Assembly: GCA_011523705.1 (NCBI GenBank)
Contig: WTGC01000049.1
Location: forward strand, 1 to 40,457
Reading direction: 5' to 3'
DNA: 40,457 nucleotides
Origin: Chloroflexota bacterium
GTDB taxonomy: Bacteria; Chloroflexota; Anaerolineae; Aggregatilineales; Phototrophicaceae
Shown here: in pieces, positions 1 to 7,766 of the stretch
Layout of the letters: each line of letters starts with the position of its first letter
How positions within the stretch are numbered: position 1 is the stretch's first letter
Notes under the pieces: model-generated
What the model saw: only the letters and a program-made list of their open reading frames with translations
Databases searched by the model: none
Told to the model about the DNA's origin: nothing
Translations under genes and position numbers: made by a program

Positions 1-137
1 TCCAACACATGGTTGACTTGAGCCGGATTATCGGCCGAGAAGTTGACTTGCGAACAACAGAGGATTTGAGTCGCTATTTCCGACAAGCCGTGTGTGAGGA
101 AGCAAGACCAATCTTTGAAATCCAGCCGGGAGAATGA
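1..137 (+). CDS. MNT-type nucleotidyltransferase (MntA-like antitoxin), C-terminal part only
   Basis: The reading frame entering the window at base 3 translates to about 44 residues and stops with TGA at 135-137. It includes [13 protein letters not shown], then [14 protein letters not shown], then ARPIFE. A [17 protein letters not shown] tail followed by an Ala-Arg-rich end is typical of the C-terminus of minimal nucleotidyltransferase (MNT) domain proteins. These are usually the antitoxin or AMPylating partner of a HepT toxin. The catalytic GSx10DxD motif would lie upstream and is not visible. A HepT-like remnant follows directly, which fits the usual MNT-HepT gene pair. The family call rests on a short tail, so confidence is moderate. 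Confidence 0.6.
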   Translation, partial: QHMVDLSRIIGREVDLRTTEDLSRYFRQAVCEEARPIFEIQPGE

Positions 138-219
138 CCTCATCAGGCTGTGCCATGCGCTGGATGCGGCGCAAAAGGCTCGGCGGCTCAGAACGGGTAG
201 ACTTATTCGTCCTCGCTGA
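136..219 (+). pseudogene. HepT-like toxin remnant, truncated after about 20 recognisable residues
   Basis: In the frame starting at 136 the translation reads [18 protein letters not shown] and then a short unrelated tail to TGA at 217-219. The pattern DLxRLxHxLDAAxxA is how HepT (DUF86) proteins begin, just after the start codon. It overlaps the end of the nucleotidyltransferase as in intact MNT-HepT operons. There is no in-frame ATG, GTG or TTG at the expected place, and the remaining roughly 90 residues of a HepT are missing. Homology fades at about 190-200, where the convergent DUF2335 gene ends. I read this as a toxin gene cut off by replacement of its downstream part. A chance similarity over 18 residues is the main alternative. 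Confidence 0.45.
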
Positions 220-745
220 ATCTGGTATCGTATCTGCCGCCGCTGCTGTAACTCTTGATATAGGCGACGATTACGCCACATGCTGTACCGGCGATCATTG
301 CAAAGCCTTCCGCGCCGTGTCCCAATTCGATTATGCGCGTTCCCGCAATCACAATAACTAGCGCCAGTCCAACAAATAGCAGCATAGCCTGCCGATGATT
401 CCATACCAGGCCCCGTACCGCTGCCAAATCTGCCTCTGACCTAGTCTGACGATCCAGCCGCTCCAATTCAATGTTCGCTGTTTGGCGCTCTTCCGCCATT
501 TTCAAAATGCGATCCGTATTGCCAGCCAACGTGGCCTCGCAACGCTCAACAACGAAAGGATATGGAATGGGACCAGAATACTGCTCGACGCGTTCGACCT
601 CAAGACGGTACGCGGCGATTGCGCGCAGGAATTCCGCACGCTTTTCAGTGGGGACGAAATGAAGAAGTTCAGTTGGAAACGGGCTACGACTGGAGACGCC
701 GGGAGCTTGCGACAATTTGTCGTCAGCGTTTTGCAAGTCTGTCAC
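203..745 (-). CDS. DUF2335-family membrane protein
   Basis: A 180-residue protein with GTG start at 745. Around residues 55-85 it has YSGPIPYPFVVERCEATLAG followed by NTDRILKMAEE. This matches the DUF2335 pattern of GPIPPP, then a P/AG-x-x-(E/D)RIL-x-MAE stretch. A charged helix follows, then two hydrophobic segments at about 118-136 and 146-163 separated by a short loop. The tail is cytoplasmic and acidic (RFSEDE). The function of DUF2335 is not established; it is a predicted small inner-membrane protein. Its start overlaps the stop of the upstream 84-aa gene by four bases (GTGA), so the two are probably translated together from the strong promoter at 1025-1054. It sits next to a toxin-antitoxin remnant, which suggests an accessory patch. 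Confidence 0.7.
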   Translation of the reverse strand: MTDLQNADDKLSQAPGVSSRSPFPTELLHFVPTEKRAEFLRAIAAYRLEVERVEQYSGPIPYPFVVERCEATLAGNTDRILKMAEERQTANIELERLDRQTRSEADLAAVRGLVWNHRQAMLLFVGLALVIVIAGTRIIELGHGAEGFAMIAGTACGVIVAYIKSYSSGGRYDTRFSEDE

Positions 746-996
746 TCGTGTTCTTTCTCACCGAGTTCTTTTTCGAATTCTCCGATAGCCCAGCGCATGC
801 TATCTCCTACTGACTCCCAAGTCGCTCGGATCGCTTCTTCCGTCGACGGGATTGGCGGCGGATTCCGATAGCGCGCTCTGATACTCTCGATCGTTGCCCG
901 ATCCAACGAGCCGCTGAAATCAAACAGCCGCGCAACGCCGTTCCAAAAGCCTGATTCTGGAAGTACAATCTCTCGTGCTGTCTCGCGCTCAGCCAT
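742..996 (-). CDS. Hypothetical 84-aa soluble protein, first gene of a DUF2335 operon
   Basis: I do not recognise a named family. The protein begins MAERETAREIV, has an aromatic/hydrophobic stretch (GFWNGVARLFDFSGSL), a proline-rich PPPIPSTEEAI segment, and ends in an amphipathic acidic helix (WESVGDSMRWAIGEFEKELG). It has no membrane segment or signal peptide. I chose the ATG at 996 rather than the upstream in-frame ATG at 1026. GAGGAG lies eight bases before 996, and the 1026 codon overlaps the -10 box of the promoter at 1025-1030. The stop overlaps the GTG of the DUF2335 gene. The two-gene layout suggests a small cytosolic protein working with a small membrane protein, but the role is unknown. 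Confidence 0.6.
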   Translation of the reverse strand: MAERETAREIVLPESGFWNGVARLFDFSGSLDRATIESIRARYRNPPPIPSTEEAIRATWESVGDSMRWAIGEFEKELGEKEHE

Positions 997-1024
997 TTCA
1001 GAATCTCCTCGAATTGCAAACCGC

Positions 1025-1054
1025 ATTATATGTCCCGCGGTTGCCTATTGTCAA
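1025..1054 (-). promoter_or_regulatory. Strong sigma70-type promoter for the DUF2335 operon
   Basis: On the minus strand TTGACA (1054-1049) and TATAAT (1030-1025) are both perfect consensus hexamers, separated by 18 bases. Transcription would begin at about 1018, giving a leader of roughly 20 bases with GAGGAG before the ATG at 996. It lies only 13 bases beyond the uvrC stop. Confidence 0.85.
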
Positions 1055-1066
1055 GAATACCGCTCC

Positions 1067-2953
1067 TCAATCCAAGTGACTCTTGATGTTTAGCGCCACC
1101 TCTTTGCTGATGCCGTTGACCGCTGCCAACTCCGAGACGCTGGCGCCCTTGATGGCGTCGATGGAATTCTCAAAGTGCTTGAGCAGGACCTTGCGCCGCT
1201 TGGGTCCGACGCCGGGGATGGTCTCCAAGCGGCTGGCCAAGCCTTTCTTGCGGCGCTGAGACCGATGGCTGGTGATGGCGAAGCGATGCGCTTCATCACG
1301 CACGCGCTGCACCAGATAGAGCGCTTCGCTGCGGCGCGGAAGCAAGATCGAATCGACTTGATCGGGCACAAAGATTTCCTCGATGCGCTTGGCCAGCGCG
1401 GCCAGCGGCACACGATCGGTCAAGCCGAATTCCGCCAGCACCGACTTCGCCACATTGAGCTGCCCCAACCCGCCGTCGATCAGCAGCAGATCGGGCAGTA
1501 GGCGCCAGGTTTCATCTCGGTCTACGCCATCGGGCGAGAGCTCGGTTTCCGCTTCGGCCGCCTGCTTCCATCGCAGGAAACGGCGGGTCAGCGCTTCGTT
1601 CATCGATTGATAGTCGTCCGAGCCGCTGTGCGAAACCGTGCGGATGTTGAAGCGGCGGTATTCGCTCTTGCGTGCAACCCCGCGCGTGAAGACCACGCGG
1701 CTGGCGACGATCGCGGTGCCTTGCGTCGTGCTGATATCAAAGCATTCGATGCGGTTGGGTATGCGCGGCAGCTTGAGAGCTTCTTGCAATTCCGCCATCG
1801 CCTGCTCGTGCTTGGTGGTGTCGGCTTCGTATTGGGCGCGCATCATCTGCAAGCTTTCGAGGGCGTTCTCCTGCGCCAAGCCGATCAGTTTGCGCTTGTC
1901 TCCGCGCTGTGGCACATGGATCGTCACCTTGGCGCCGGCGCGCTTGTCGCTCAGCCAGCGCTCAAGGATGCGCGCTTCTTCGACATCGCTGGGCAAGATG
2001 AGCTCGCGCGGGATATTGCTGGACGAGGCGTAGAATTGGCTGATGAATTGCTCGAGCACGGCGGCGTCGCTCTCGCCTTCGGTATTATCCATCGTGCGCG
2101 AGTCGCTGCCGATGAGCTTGCCGTTGCGGATGAACATGATCTGCACGGTTGCGTCGCGCTCATCGCGAGCCAGGGCGATGACGTCATGATCGGACATGTG
2201 CTTGCCGACCGCTTTATGCTTATTGGTGATGAAGTCGATCGCCCAAAGCTGATCGCGAATGCCCGCCGCCGCCTCGAAGTCGAGCTCGGCCGACGCTTTT
2301 TTCATTTCTTTGTCGAGCCGCCTGCGCACATGCTCGGCGCGCCCACCGAGGACGTCCATCAGTTCCTGAATCATGAAGCGGTATTCATCGCGGTCGACGG
2401 CGCCGATGCAAGGCGCGTTGCAGAGCTTGATATCGTGGAAGAGGCAAGCGCGCTCGTCGGCGCCGGTGATCTCGCGATCGCAGGTCAAGTAGGGGAAAGC
2501 CTTGCGCAAATCGCGCAGCGTCTTCTGCACCACCCACATGGCGGAATAAGGACCAAAATAGCGCGATCCATCGTCGATGATGCGGCGCGTGGTCTCGATT
2601 TTGGGAAAGGCATCGCCCCAGCCGACGCGGATATAGGGGTAGCGCTTGTCGTCCTTGAGCTCGATATTGAAGCGCGGCTTGTGTTTCTTGATCAGCGTCT
2701 CTTCGAGGATCAGCGCCTTGACTTCGTTCTCGGTGATGATGAAGTCGATATCCTCGACCAGCCCGCGCATCCGCAAGGTCTTGCTGTTGCCGTCTGCCTG
2801 CGTCGTGAAGTAACTGCGCACCCGATTGCGCAGGCGCTTGGCTTTGCCGACGTATATCACCTTGCCTTTGCTATTCTTCAGCAGATAGACACCGGGCTTG
2901 GCCGGCAGGTTCTTTAAAATCGTCTCAATATGAGATGGTTTCTGATAGGTCAT
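1067..2953 (-). CDS. uvrC: Excinuclease ABC subunit UvrC
   Basis: UvrC makes the 3' and 5' incisions in nucleotide excision repair together with UvrB. With the ATG at 2953 the protein has 628 residues, close to the usual 600-620. The N-terminal GIY-YIG nuclease is visible as KPGVYLL and KVIYVGKAKRLRNRV (residues 19-45). A UVR motif for UvrB contact (KKASAELDFEAAAGIRDQL) lies near 205-225. The C-terminal RNase H-like nuclease has ECFDIS, DDYQSMNE and LLLIDGGLGQLN. Helix-hairpin-helix repeats (IPGVGPKRRKVLLKHF, AAVNGISKEVA) close the protein. In-frame ATGs also exist at 3004 and 2989, but 3004 lies on a probable extended -10 box (TGCTAGAAT). The gene stands alone. Confidence 0.95.
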   Translation of the reverse strand: MTYQKPSHIETILKNLPAKPGVYLLKNSKGKVIYVGKAKRLRNRVRSYFTTQADGNSKTLRMRGLVEDIDFIITENEVKALILEETLIKKHKPRFNIELKDDKRYPYIRVGWGDAFPKIETTRRIIDDGSRYFGPYSAMWVVQKTLRDLRKAFPYLTCDREITGADERACLFHDIKLCNAPCIGAVDRDEYRFMIQELMDVLGGRAEHVRRRLDKEMKKASAELDFEAAAGIRDQLWAIDFITNKHKAVGKHMSDHDVIALARDERDATVQIMFIRNGKLIGSDSRTMDNTEGESDAAVLEQFISQFYASSSNIPRELILPSDVEEARILERWLSDKRAGAKVTIHVPQRGDKRKLIGLAQENALESLQMMRAQYEADTTKHEQAMAELQEALKLPRIPNRIECFDISTTQGTAIVASRVVFTRGVARKSEYRRFNIRTVSHSGSDDYQSMNEALTRRFLRWKQAAEAETELSPDGVDRDETWRLLPDLLLIDGGLGQLNVAKSVLAEFGLTDRVPLAALAKRIEEIFVPDQVDSILLPRRSEALYLVQRVRDEAHRFAITSHRSQRRKKGLASRLETIPGVGPKRRKVLLKHFENSIDAIKGASVSELAAVNGISKEVALNIKSHLD

Positions 2954-2994
2954 AAGTGGGGAATCGCTGTTCACAACGCGACGAAACATGTCTA

Positions 2995-3003
2995 ATTCTA
3001 GCA
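2995..3003 (-). promoter_or_regulatory. Possible extended -10 promoter element of uvrC
   Basis: The minus strand reads TGC-TAGAAT, an extended -10 box, with no convincing -35. Transcription from it would start at about 2988. This fits a short leader before the ATG at 2953 (or a leaderless message from 2989) and argues against translation from 3004. Confidence 0.35.
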
Positions 3004-3004
3004 T

Positions 3005-3449
3005 GATCGTCGTGTCTTGAGTACGCGGTCTGGGCGCGTTTCAGTGCAATTGCGCCAGCTCGAAACGGTAACGATTGCGACCGTCTTCCCACAGATTTTG
3101 TATACTGTAGACACACGCGCGACAATGCCGCCGCCCACGCAAAATACCTTGTGCATTGTTGTGCAGACGGAATACTGTGGGCGAGTCACCGCCGGCGGTC
3201 AGTGTCTACGCGGCCTCGCCCCTACGGATCTTAATCAAAGCGCAAACGTGTAGGGGCGTTTGAACCGCAGTGTCTACGCGCGGCGCTGTAACGCCCTCTT
3301 GTATCGTGCAACGTAAACTGGGGCGGGTCTCGGGTCGCGAACACACTGACAGTCAGTTGCCCGTCGACTGAAATTCCAGATGCAAGCGGGCGACTCGCAG
3401 AGCCGCCCCTACAAATTCCTTCTAATGGGAATTTATTAAGATAGACGCG
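3005..3449. repeat. uvrC/rsmH divergent gap with interspersed repeat copy A
   Basis: This 445-base gap has no gene. Positions 3106-3320 begin TGTAGACACACGCGC and match, as reverse complement, 7891-8081. Shared blocks include CACGCAAAATACCTTG, GCAGACGGAATACTGTGGGC, CTACGGATCTTAATCA, CGTGTAGGGGCGTTTGAACC and CTACGCGCGGCGCTGTAA. Copy A carries about 20 extra bases near 3189-3210 that copy B lacks. A separate module at 3388-3408, GGGCGACTC-GCA-GAGCCGCCC, is an imperfect hairpin that also occurs at 7868-7888 in the same orientation. A 7-bp inverted repeat (AAATTCC/GGAATTT, 3413-3434) lies just before rsmH. I see no clear rsmH promoter. Confidence 0.85.
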
Positions 3450-4385
3450 ATGAATCAGCATATCCCGATTATGGAGCGCGAGGTCATCCAGGCGCAGCGC
3501 GCCGATGATCCAACGGTCAAGCGATTGATCGATGGCACGGTCGGCGGCGGCGGGCATACGCTGGCGCTGATGCGCGCCGGCATTGATGAAGCTCTCGGCA
3601 TCGACCTGGACCAAAGCGCGATCAATCGGGCAAGAGAGCGCCTCAGTGACTTCGCGGAGCGCGCGCGCCTCGTCCGGGGCAGTTACATCGACATGGCGGC
3701 TCATGCTGAATCATTGGGCTGGCGCGAGGTTGATGCGATATTGCTGGATCTGGGCGCCTCCTCGCTGCAAATGGACGAGCCGGCGCGCGGCTTCTCGTTT
3801 CGCTTCGACGCGCCCCTGGACATGCGCTTTGATGGCGGAAGCGGCGGCGAGACCGCCCAGGATCTGGTCAATGGATTGGGAGCATCCGATCTGGCCAACC
3901 TGCTGTATCGCTATGGCGAGGAGCGGCATTCGCGCCGAATTGCGCGCGCGATCGTCGAGCAGCGACCGATCACCACCACGCGTCAACTAGCAGAGCTGGT
4001 GGCGCGCGTCAAACCAAGGCGGTCTCGGCTTTCGGCGAAAACGCATCCGGCGACGCAGGTCTTCCAGGCGCTGCGCATCGCCGTCAATCGGGAATTGGAG
4101 TCGGTCGAATGCGTGCTTCCCGTCGCTGTCAATCTTCTCCGACCAGGGGGGCGGCTGGCGGTGCTATCTTTTCATAGCCTGGAAGACCGCATCGTCAAGC
4201 GGACCTTCCGAAAGCTGTCCATGACGGTGATAGCGCCGCCTGGCATGGCTTCGATCGAGGAAACGCTCGCTCAAGTTCGTCCAGTTTATCGCAAGCCCAT
4301 CGTCCCCAGCGGCGAAGAAATCAGGCGGAATCCACGCAGCCGCAGCGCGAAACTTCGCGTTGTAGAAAAGCTGGAACGGGCTTAA
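3450..4385 (+). CDS. rsmH: 16S rRNA (cytosine(1402)-N4)-methyltransferase RsmH (MraW)
   Basis: RsmH transfers a methyl group from S-adenosylmethionine to N4 of C1402 in 16S rRNA, in the ribosomal P site. The 311-residue length is normal. The start HIPIMEREV and the SAM-binding loop DGTVGGGGHT (residues 28-37) are diagnostic. They are followed by GIDLDQSAINRA and by ILLDLGASSLQMDEPARGFS. The C-terminal part holds HPATQVFQALRIAVNREL and LSFHSLEDRIVKR, both family signatures. It is the first gene of the division and cell-wall cluster, as usual, but mraZ, which normally precedes it, is not here. No strong Shine-Dalgarno sequence precedes the ATG. Repeat copy A sits directly upstream. Confidence 0.97.
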   Translation: MNQHIPIMEREVIQAQRADDPTVKRLIDGTVGGGGHTLALMRAGIDEALGIDLDQSAINRARERLSDFAERARLVRGSYIDMAAHAESLGWREVDAILLDLGASSLQMDEPARGFSFRFDAPLDMRFDGGSGGETAQDLVNGLGASDLANLLYRYGEERHSRRIARAIVEQRPITTTRQLAELVARVKPRRSRLSAKTHPATQVFQALRIAVNRELESVECVLPVAVNLLRPGGRLAVLSFHSLEDRIVKRTFRKLSMTVIAPPGMASIEETLAQVRPVYRKPIVPSGEEIRRNPRSRSAKLRVVEKLERA

Positions 4386-4491
4386 GCCGAGTTGCGTGAT
4401 CTCCTTATCTGAATACATTTATAAGCATACATGGCGCTGCCCTTGCGGTATCGTCCGCGTTGAATTCTCGATTGCCAGATATTTGAAATTT

Positions 4492-4962
4492 ATGTCGCAG
4501 ACCTGGTTTCAGCATACCTTCAGTCGCAAACGTTTTCGCACGCGCAACCAGGCGACCGCCATGGCGATTCTGGGCGTCGCCGTATTGCTGCTCTTGGGCG
4601 GCTTGTATCTTTCGCAGGTGGCTTCCTTCGCCATCACCAACCGAGAGATTGAGGACTTGATCAGCCGACGTGATCAACTGAAACGACAGAATGAGCAGCT
4701 TGTCGGGGAAATCGCCAGCTTCCGCACCGTGCCGCGCTTATATGCGCGCGCGGTGGAGATCGGCTTTCGCCCGGCGACCAACAGCGACATCGATTACTTG
4801 CTCATCGAGGGATATAATCCGCAGCGAGAGCTTGCGCTATTGGAAACGACAGCGCCAAGCCAGCAGCTGGAAGCGGCGCCGGTTTACGCAGAGAGCTTTA
4901 GCGGCTGGCTCGAGCGGCAATTCACCCTCCTGCGAGACCAATTCGAATCTTTTGGCGAGTGA
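4492..4962 (+). CDS. ftsL: FtsL/DivIC-like septum formation protein
   Basis: The protein has about 156 residues when started at the ATG at 4492 (MSQTWFQHTF). An in-frame ATG at 4396 would add 32 residues that do not look like the family. It has a basic N-terminus, one membrane span near 25-45 (MAILGVAVLLLLGGLYLSQV), then a coiled coil (NREIEDLISRRDQLKRQNEQ) and a periplasm-type tail. This is the bitopic layout of FtsL/DivIC proteins, which link FtsQ to the FtsW-FtsI pair. Sequence alone is weak for FtsL, but its place between rsmH and the FtsI-type gene is the standard ftsL position. Its stop overlaps the GTG start of the PBP gene by four bases, so the two are probably coupled. Confidence 0.8.
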   Translation: MSQTWFQHTFSRKRFRTRNQATAMAILGVAVLLLLGGLYLSQVASFAITNREIEDLISRRDQLKRQNEQLVGEIASFRTVPRLYARAVEIGFRPATNSDIDYLLIEGYNPQRELALLETTAPSQQLEAAPVYAESFSGWLERQFTLLRDQFESFGE

Positions 4963-6728
4963 CGTTAGCGATTGATCGTATGCAAGCACCGAGTCCACAG
5001 CAATCGACAATCCAGGCTCGACTGCCATTTGTAGCCATCTTCCTCATGCTGATGGCGGCTTACCTGGTGATCAATCTGGCGAATTTTCAGTTCTTCCCGC
5101 GGTCGGTGCGACAGGAGTTGGAAAAAATCGGCAGCTCGGTGACGAACACAACGCTGCGCGTGCCGGCCGAGCGCGGTCTCGTATTCGACCGAGACGGCGA
5201 GCCGCTCGCCTTTAACATCGTCCAGTATCGTCTGGGCGTCAGCCCGGCGCTGGTGGCTGATGACGAGGCTTTGATGAAAAGTCTGGCCGCGATCCTGGAC
5301 ATCAATGAGTTCGATCTCTTTCGCAAGATCACCAGCGAGAATGTTTGGGAATTCGTCGCCGGTCCGATCTCGGCGGAACAGGGGCAAGCTATCGCCGCGC
5401 TGGAGGAAATCTCCCTCGGGCTGGAGGAGATTCCCAAGCGCTTCTATCCGCAAGGGACGCTTGCCGCGCACGTTGTCGGCATCGTGCTGGATGAAGGGCT
5501 GGTCGGCTCACTCGGCGTCGAAGGCGCCTACAATGATACGCTGTCCGGGCGCGTCCTGGACCTTTCGATCAGCAATGTCCCCTTTTATCTGCCGGAAGAC
5601 CGACCGGCGGAGCAGCGCGGCAAAGATATTGTACTGACGCTGGACCGCGATGTGCAGTTTTGGGTCGAAAGCGAATTACAGGTGGCGGTGGAGGAATATA
5701 AAGCCTACCGCGGAACCGTGATTGTGATGGACCCGCGCAACGGCGATGTGCTGGCGCTGGCCAACTACCCCACGATGGATCCAAACCGCTTTCTGGAAAT
5801 TGAAGACCCCGGTCTGCTGGAGAATCCCGCAGTACAGGGCGCTTATGAACCGGGATCAATTATGCAAGTGCTAACGGTCGCCAGCGCACTTGAAACCGGA
5901 GCGATTTCGCCCTATTGGACTTATAATGACATCGGTCAATTGGAAGTGGGCGGGCAAGATATCTACAATCGACACTTTCAGGCGCATGGCACTGCCGATG
6001 CCGCGACCGTGCTGATCCGCTCGCTGAATGCGGGGGCGGCCACCATTGGGCTGGAGATGGGCACGGCGCAATTCTACAGCATGATGCGCGCCTTTGGCTT
6101 TGGCCAACCCACCGGCGTCGGTCTCTTCGCCGAAGACCCCGGCGAACTGAAGATTCCGGGAGACACGAACTGGAACGAAAGTTACCTGGGCCACAACAGT
6201 TTCGGACAGGATCTGCAGGTGACGTCCATGCAGTTGATTACCGCCTTTAGCGCGCTCGCCAATGACGGCATTATGCGGCAGCCGCGCATCGTCCGCCAGG
6301 TGATCGGCGAAGCGGGGGTGGAAGAGGCGCGCCCGACAACCGTTCGGCGCGTCGTATCCGCGGAAACAGCCGCGATCGTCCGCGATATGATGATCCGCGT
6401 GGTGCGCGAAGGCGCGACCGGCGCGTTTATGCGCGGCTATACCATCGCGGGCAAGCCGGGCACTGCCTGGATTTCGACCGCGGTCGGTCAGGAATATGGC
6501 GAACACTCGTCAGTAGTCACCTTCGTCGGCGCGCTGCCGGCGCATGATCCGCAAGCGGTCGTTTTGGTCAAGCTGGACCGACCCAATGAATATTACGGCT
6601 ACGCTGTCACCCCGCACGTCTTCAAGAGAATCGCAGACCGTCTTGTGATTTTGCTTGAAATACCGGATGATGATGTCCGCAATCGCCTTGAAGCGGCGAA
6701 GGCAGACGTTACGACCGACGAGAGCTAG
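4959..6728 (+). CDS. ftsI: FtsI/PBP2-type penicillin-binding protein with altered active-site motifs
   Basis: This 589-residue protein has the class B PBP layout: one N-terminal membrane span (about 23-45), a dimerisation/pedestal domain with LRVPAERGLVFDRDGEPLA (near 64-85), and a C-terminal transpeptidase domain from about 225. The domain is well preserved around the active site (GTVIVMDPRNGDVLALANYP, GAYEPGS, NSFGQDLQVTSMQ). However, the SxxK motif reads S300-I-M-Q303, so the general-base lysine is Gln. The KTG/KSG motif reads K499-P-G-T. SxN is kept as S355-L-N357. Acylation by the usual mechanism should fail, so a structural or FtsW-activating role is likely. The start is GTG at 4959, overlapping ftsL, or ATG at 4980. 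A single-base error could explain the Gln but not also the Pro. Confidence 0.9.
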   Translation: MTLAIDRMQAPSPQQSTIQARLPFVAIFLMLMAAYLVINLANFQFFPRSVRQELEKIGSSVTNTTLRVPAERGLVFDRDGEPLAFNIVQYRLGVSPALVADDEALMKSLAAILDINEFDLFRKITSENVWEFVAGPISAEQGQAIAALEEISLGLEEIPKRFYPQGTLAAHVVGIVLDEGLVGSLGVEGAYNDTLSGRVLDLSISNVPFYLPEDRPAEQRGKDIVLTLDRDVQFWVESELQVAVEEYKAYRGTVIVMDPRNGDVLALANYPTMDPNRFLEIEDPGLLENPAVQGAYEPGSIMQVLTVASALETGAISPYWTYNDIGQLEVGGQDIYNRHFQAHGTADAATVLIRSLNAGAATIGLEMGTAQFYSMMRAFGFGQPTGVGLFAEDPGELKIPGDTNWNESYLGHNSFGQDLQVTSMQLITAFSALANDGIMRQPRIVRQVIGEAGVEEARPTTVRRVVSAETAAIVRDMMIRVVREGATGAFMRGYTIAGKPGTAWISTAVGQEYGEHSSVVTFVGALPAHDPQAVVLVKLDRPNEYYGYAVTPHVFKRIADRLVILLEIPDDDVRNRLEAAKADVTTDES

Positions 6729-6740
6729 GCGCGAGGATTC

Positions 6741-7766
6741 ATGCACGGACAATTCCCATTGGCGCTCAGCGTTGGTGGCGCGACCTTTTTGCTCGGCGTG
6801 ATCTGGGGCGGTCCCTTTGTCGAGATCCTGCATCGATTCAATATGGGCAAACAGATCCGCGCCGAACTGATGGACAGCCATCACGCTGGGAAGATCGGCA
6901 CGCCGACGATGGGCGGCATCATGATCATCCTGCCGACCATCGCCGTCACCCTGTCGCTTAACATCTCGCGGATTGTCGACGAAGGCGAAGGACGCAGCAT
7001 CCTTTTGCCGCTCATCGTGCTGATAGGATTCGCCCTTCTCGGCTTGATCGATGATTGGGAGGGCATCCAGACCTCTCGCGGCAACGTGGGCGAAGGGCTC
7101 TCCGGCAAACTGAAATTCGCCTTTCAAATTCTGCTGGCGCTCAGCGCCTCGACAGTCATCTCCTACTTCGAATTCTCGTACGCCAACAGTTTGGAGCTTC
7201 CCCTGATAGGCGCGGAGATCCCCCTGCATCCCGTGCTATTCATCGCGATCAGCACCTTCATCATTGTCGCGACCTCCAACGCGACCAATTTCACCGATGG
7301 GCTGGACGGGCTGGCCGGCATCATCACCGCCAGCGCATTCGGCGCCTACGGCGTCATCGCCTTCGTGCATGATCAGATCTACATGGTCGAACTCTGCTTC
7401 GTCATCGTCGGCGCCTGTTTCGCCTTTCTGTGGTACAACGCGCATCCGGCGCAGCTGTTCATGGGCGATACCGGCTCGCTGGCTTTGGGCGCCACCCTGG
7501 GCACCGTGGCGGTGATGACCGGGCAATGGCTGCTGCTGCCGATTATCGCGATCGTGCCGGTAATGGAAATCTTAAGCGTGATCCTGCAAGTCGCGTCAGC
7601 CAAGCTGAGCCGGCGCTTTTATGGCGTTGACATTCGGCCCTTCCGCCGAACGCCTATCCATCATCATTTTGAATTGGGCGGCTGGAGTGAAACGCAGATC
7701 GTGCAGCGCTTCTGGCTGATTGGCATTCTGAGCGCCTTCGTCGGCGTCGCGCTGGCATTGCTGTGA
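6741..7766 (+). CDS. mraY: Phospho-N-acetylmuramoyl-pentapeptide-transferase MraY
   Basis: MraY attaches phospho-MurNAc-pentapeptide to undecaprenyl phosphate, giving lipid I at the inner membrane. The 341-residue protein has about ten membrane spans. Family signatures are present: KIGTPTMGGIMI near residue 51, LLGLIDDWEGI near 98 (the Asp pair), NATNFTDGLDGLAGI, AQLFMGDTGSLALG with the metal/catalytic Asp, and RRTPIHHHFELGGWSE with the His triad. The usual Lys of DDxxK is Gly here (DDWEG), which I think is a lineage variant rather than a defect. GAGG lies just before the ATG. The gene follows the PBP gene after a 12-base gap. Repeat copy B begins soon after its stop. Confidence 0.97.
   Translation: MHGQFPLALSVGGATFLLGVIWGGPFVEILHRFNMGKQIRAELMDSHHAGKIGTPTMGGIMIILPTIAVTLSLNISRIVDEGEGRSILLPLIVLIGFALLGLIDDWEGIQTSRGNVGEGLSGKLKFAFQILLALSASTVISYFEFSYANSLELPLIGAEIPLHPVLFIAISTFIIVATSNATNFTDGLDGLAGIITASAFGAYGVIAFVHDQIYMVELCFVIVGACFAFLWYNAHPAQLFMGDTGSLALGATLGTVAVMTGQWLLLPIIAIVPVMEILSVILQVASAKLSRRFYGVDIRPFRRTPIHHHFELGGWSETQIVQRFWLIGILSAFVGVALALL

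Noticed and set aside
1607..2917. 436-residue plus-strand open frame
   Set aside because: It lies antisense to uvrC, whose domains are unmistakable. Its protein is low in complexity and rich in Ala/Asp/Leu as expected from a mirrored GC-rich gene.
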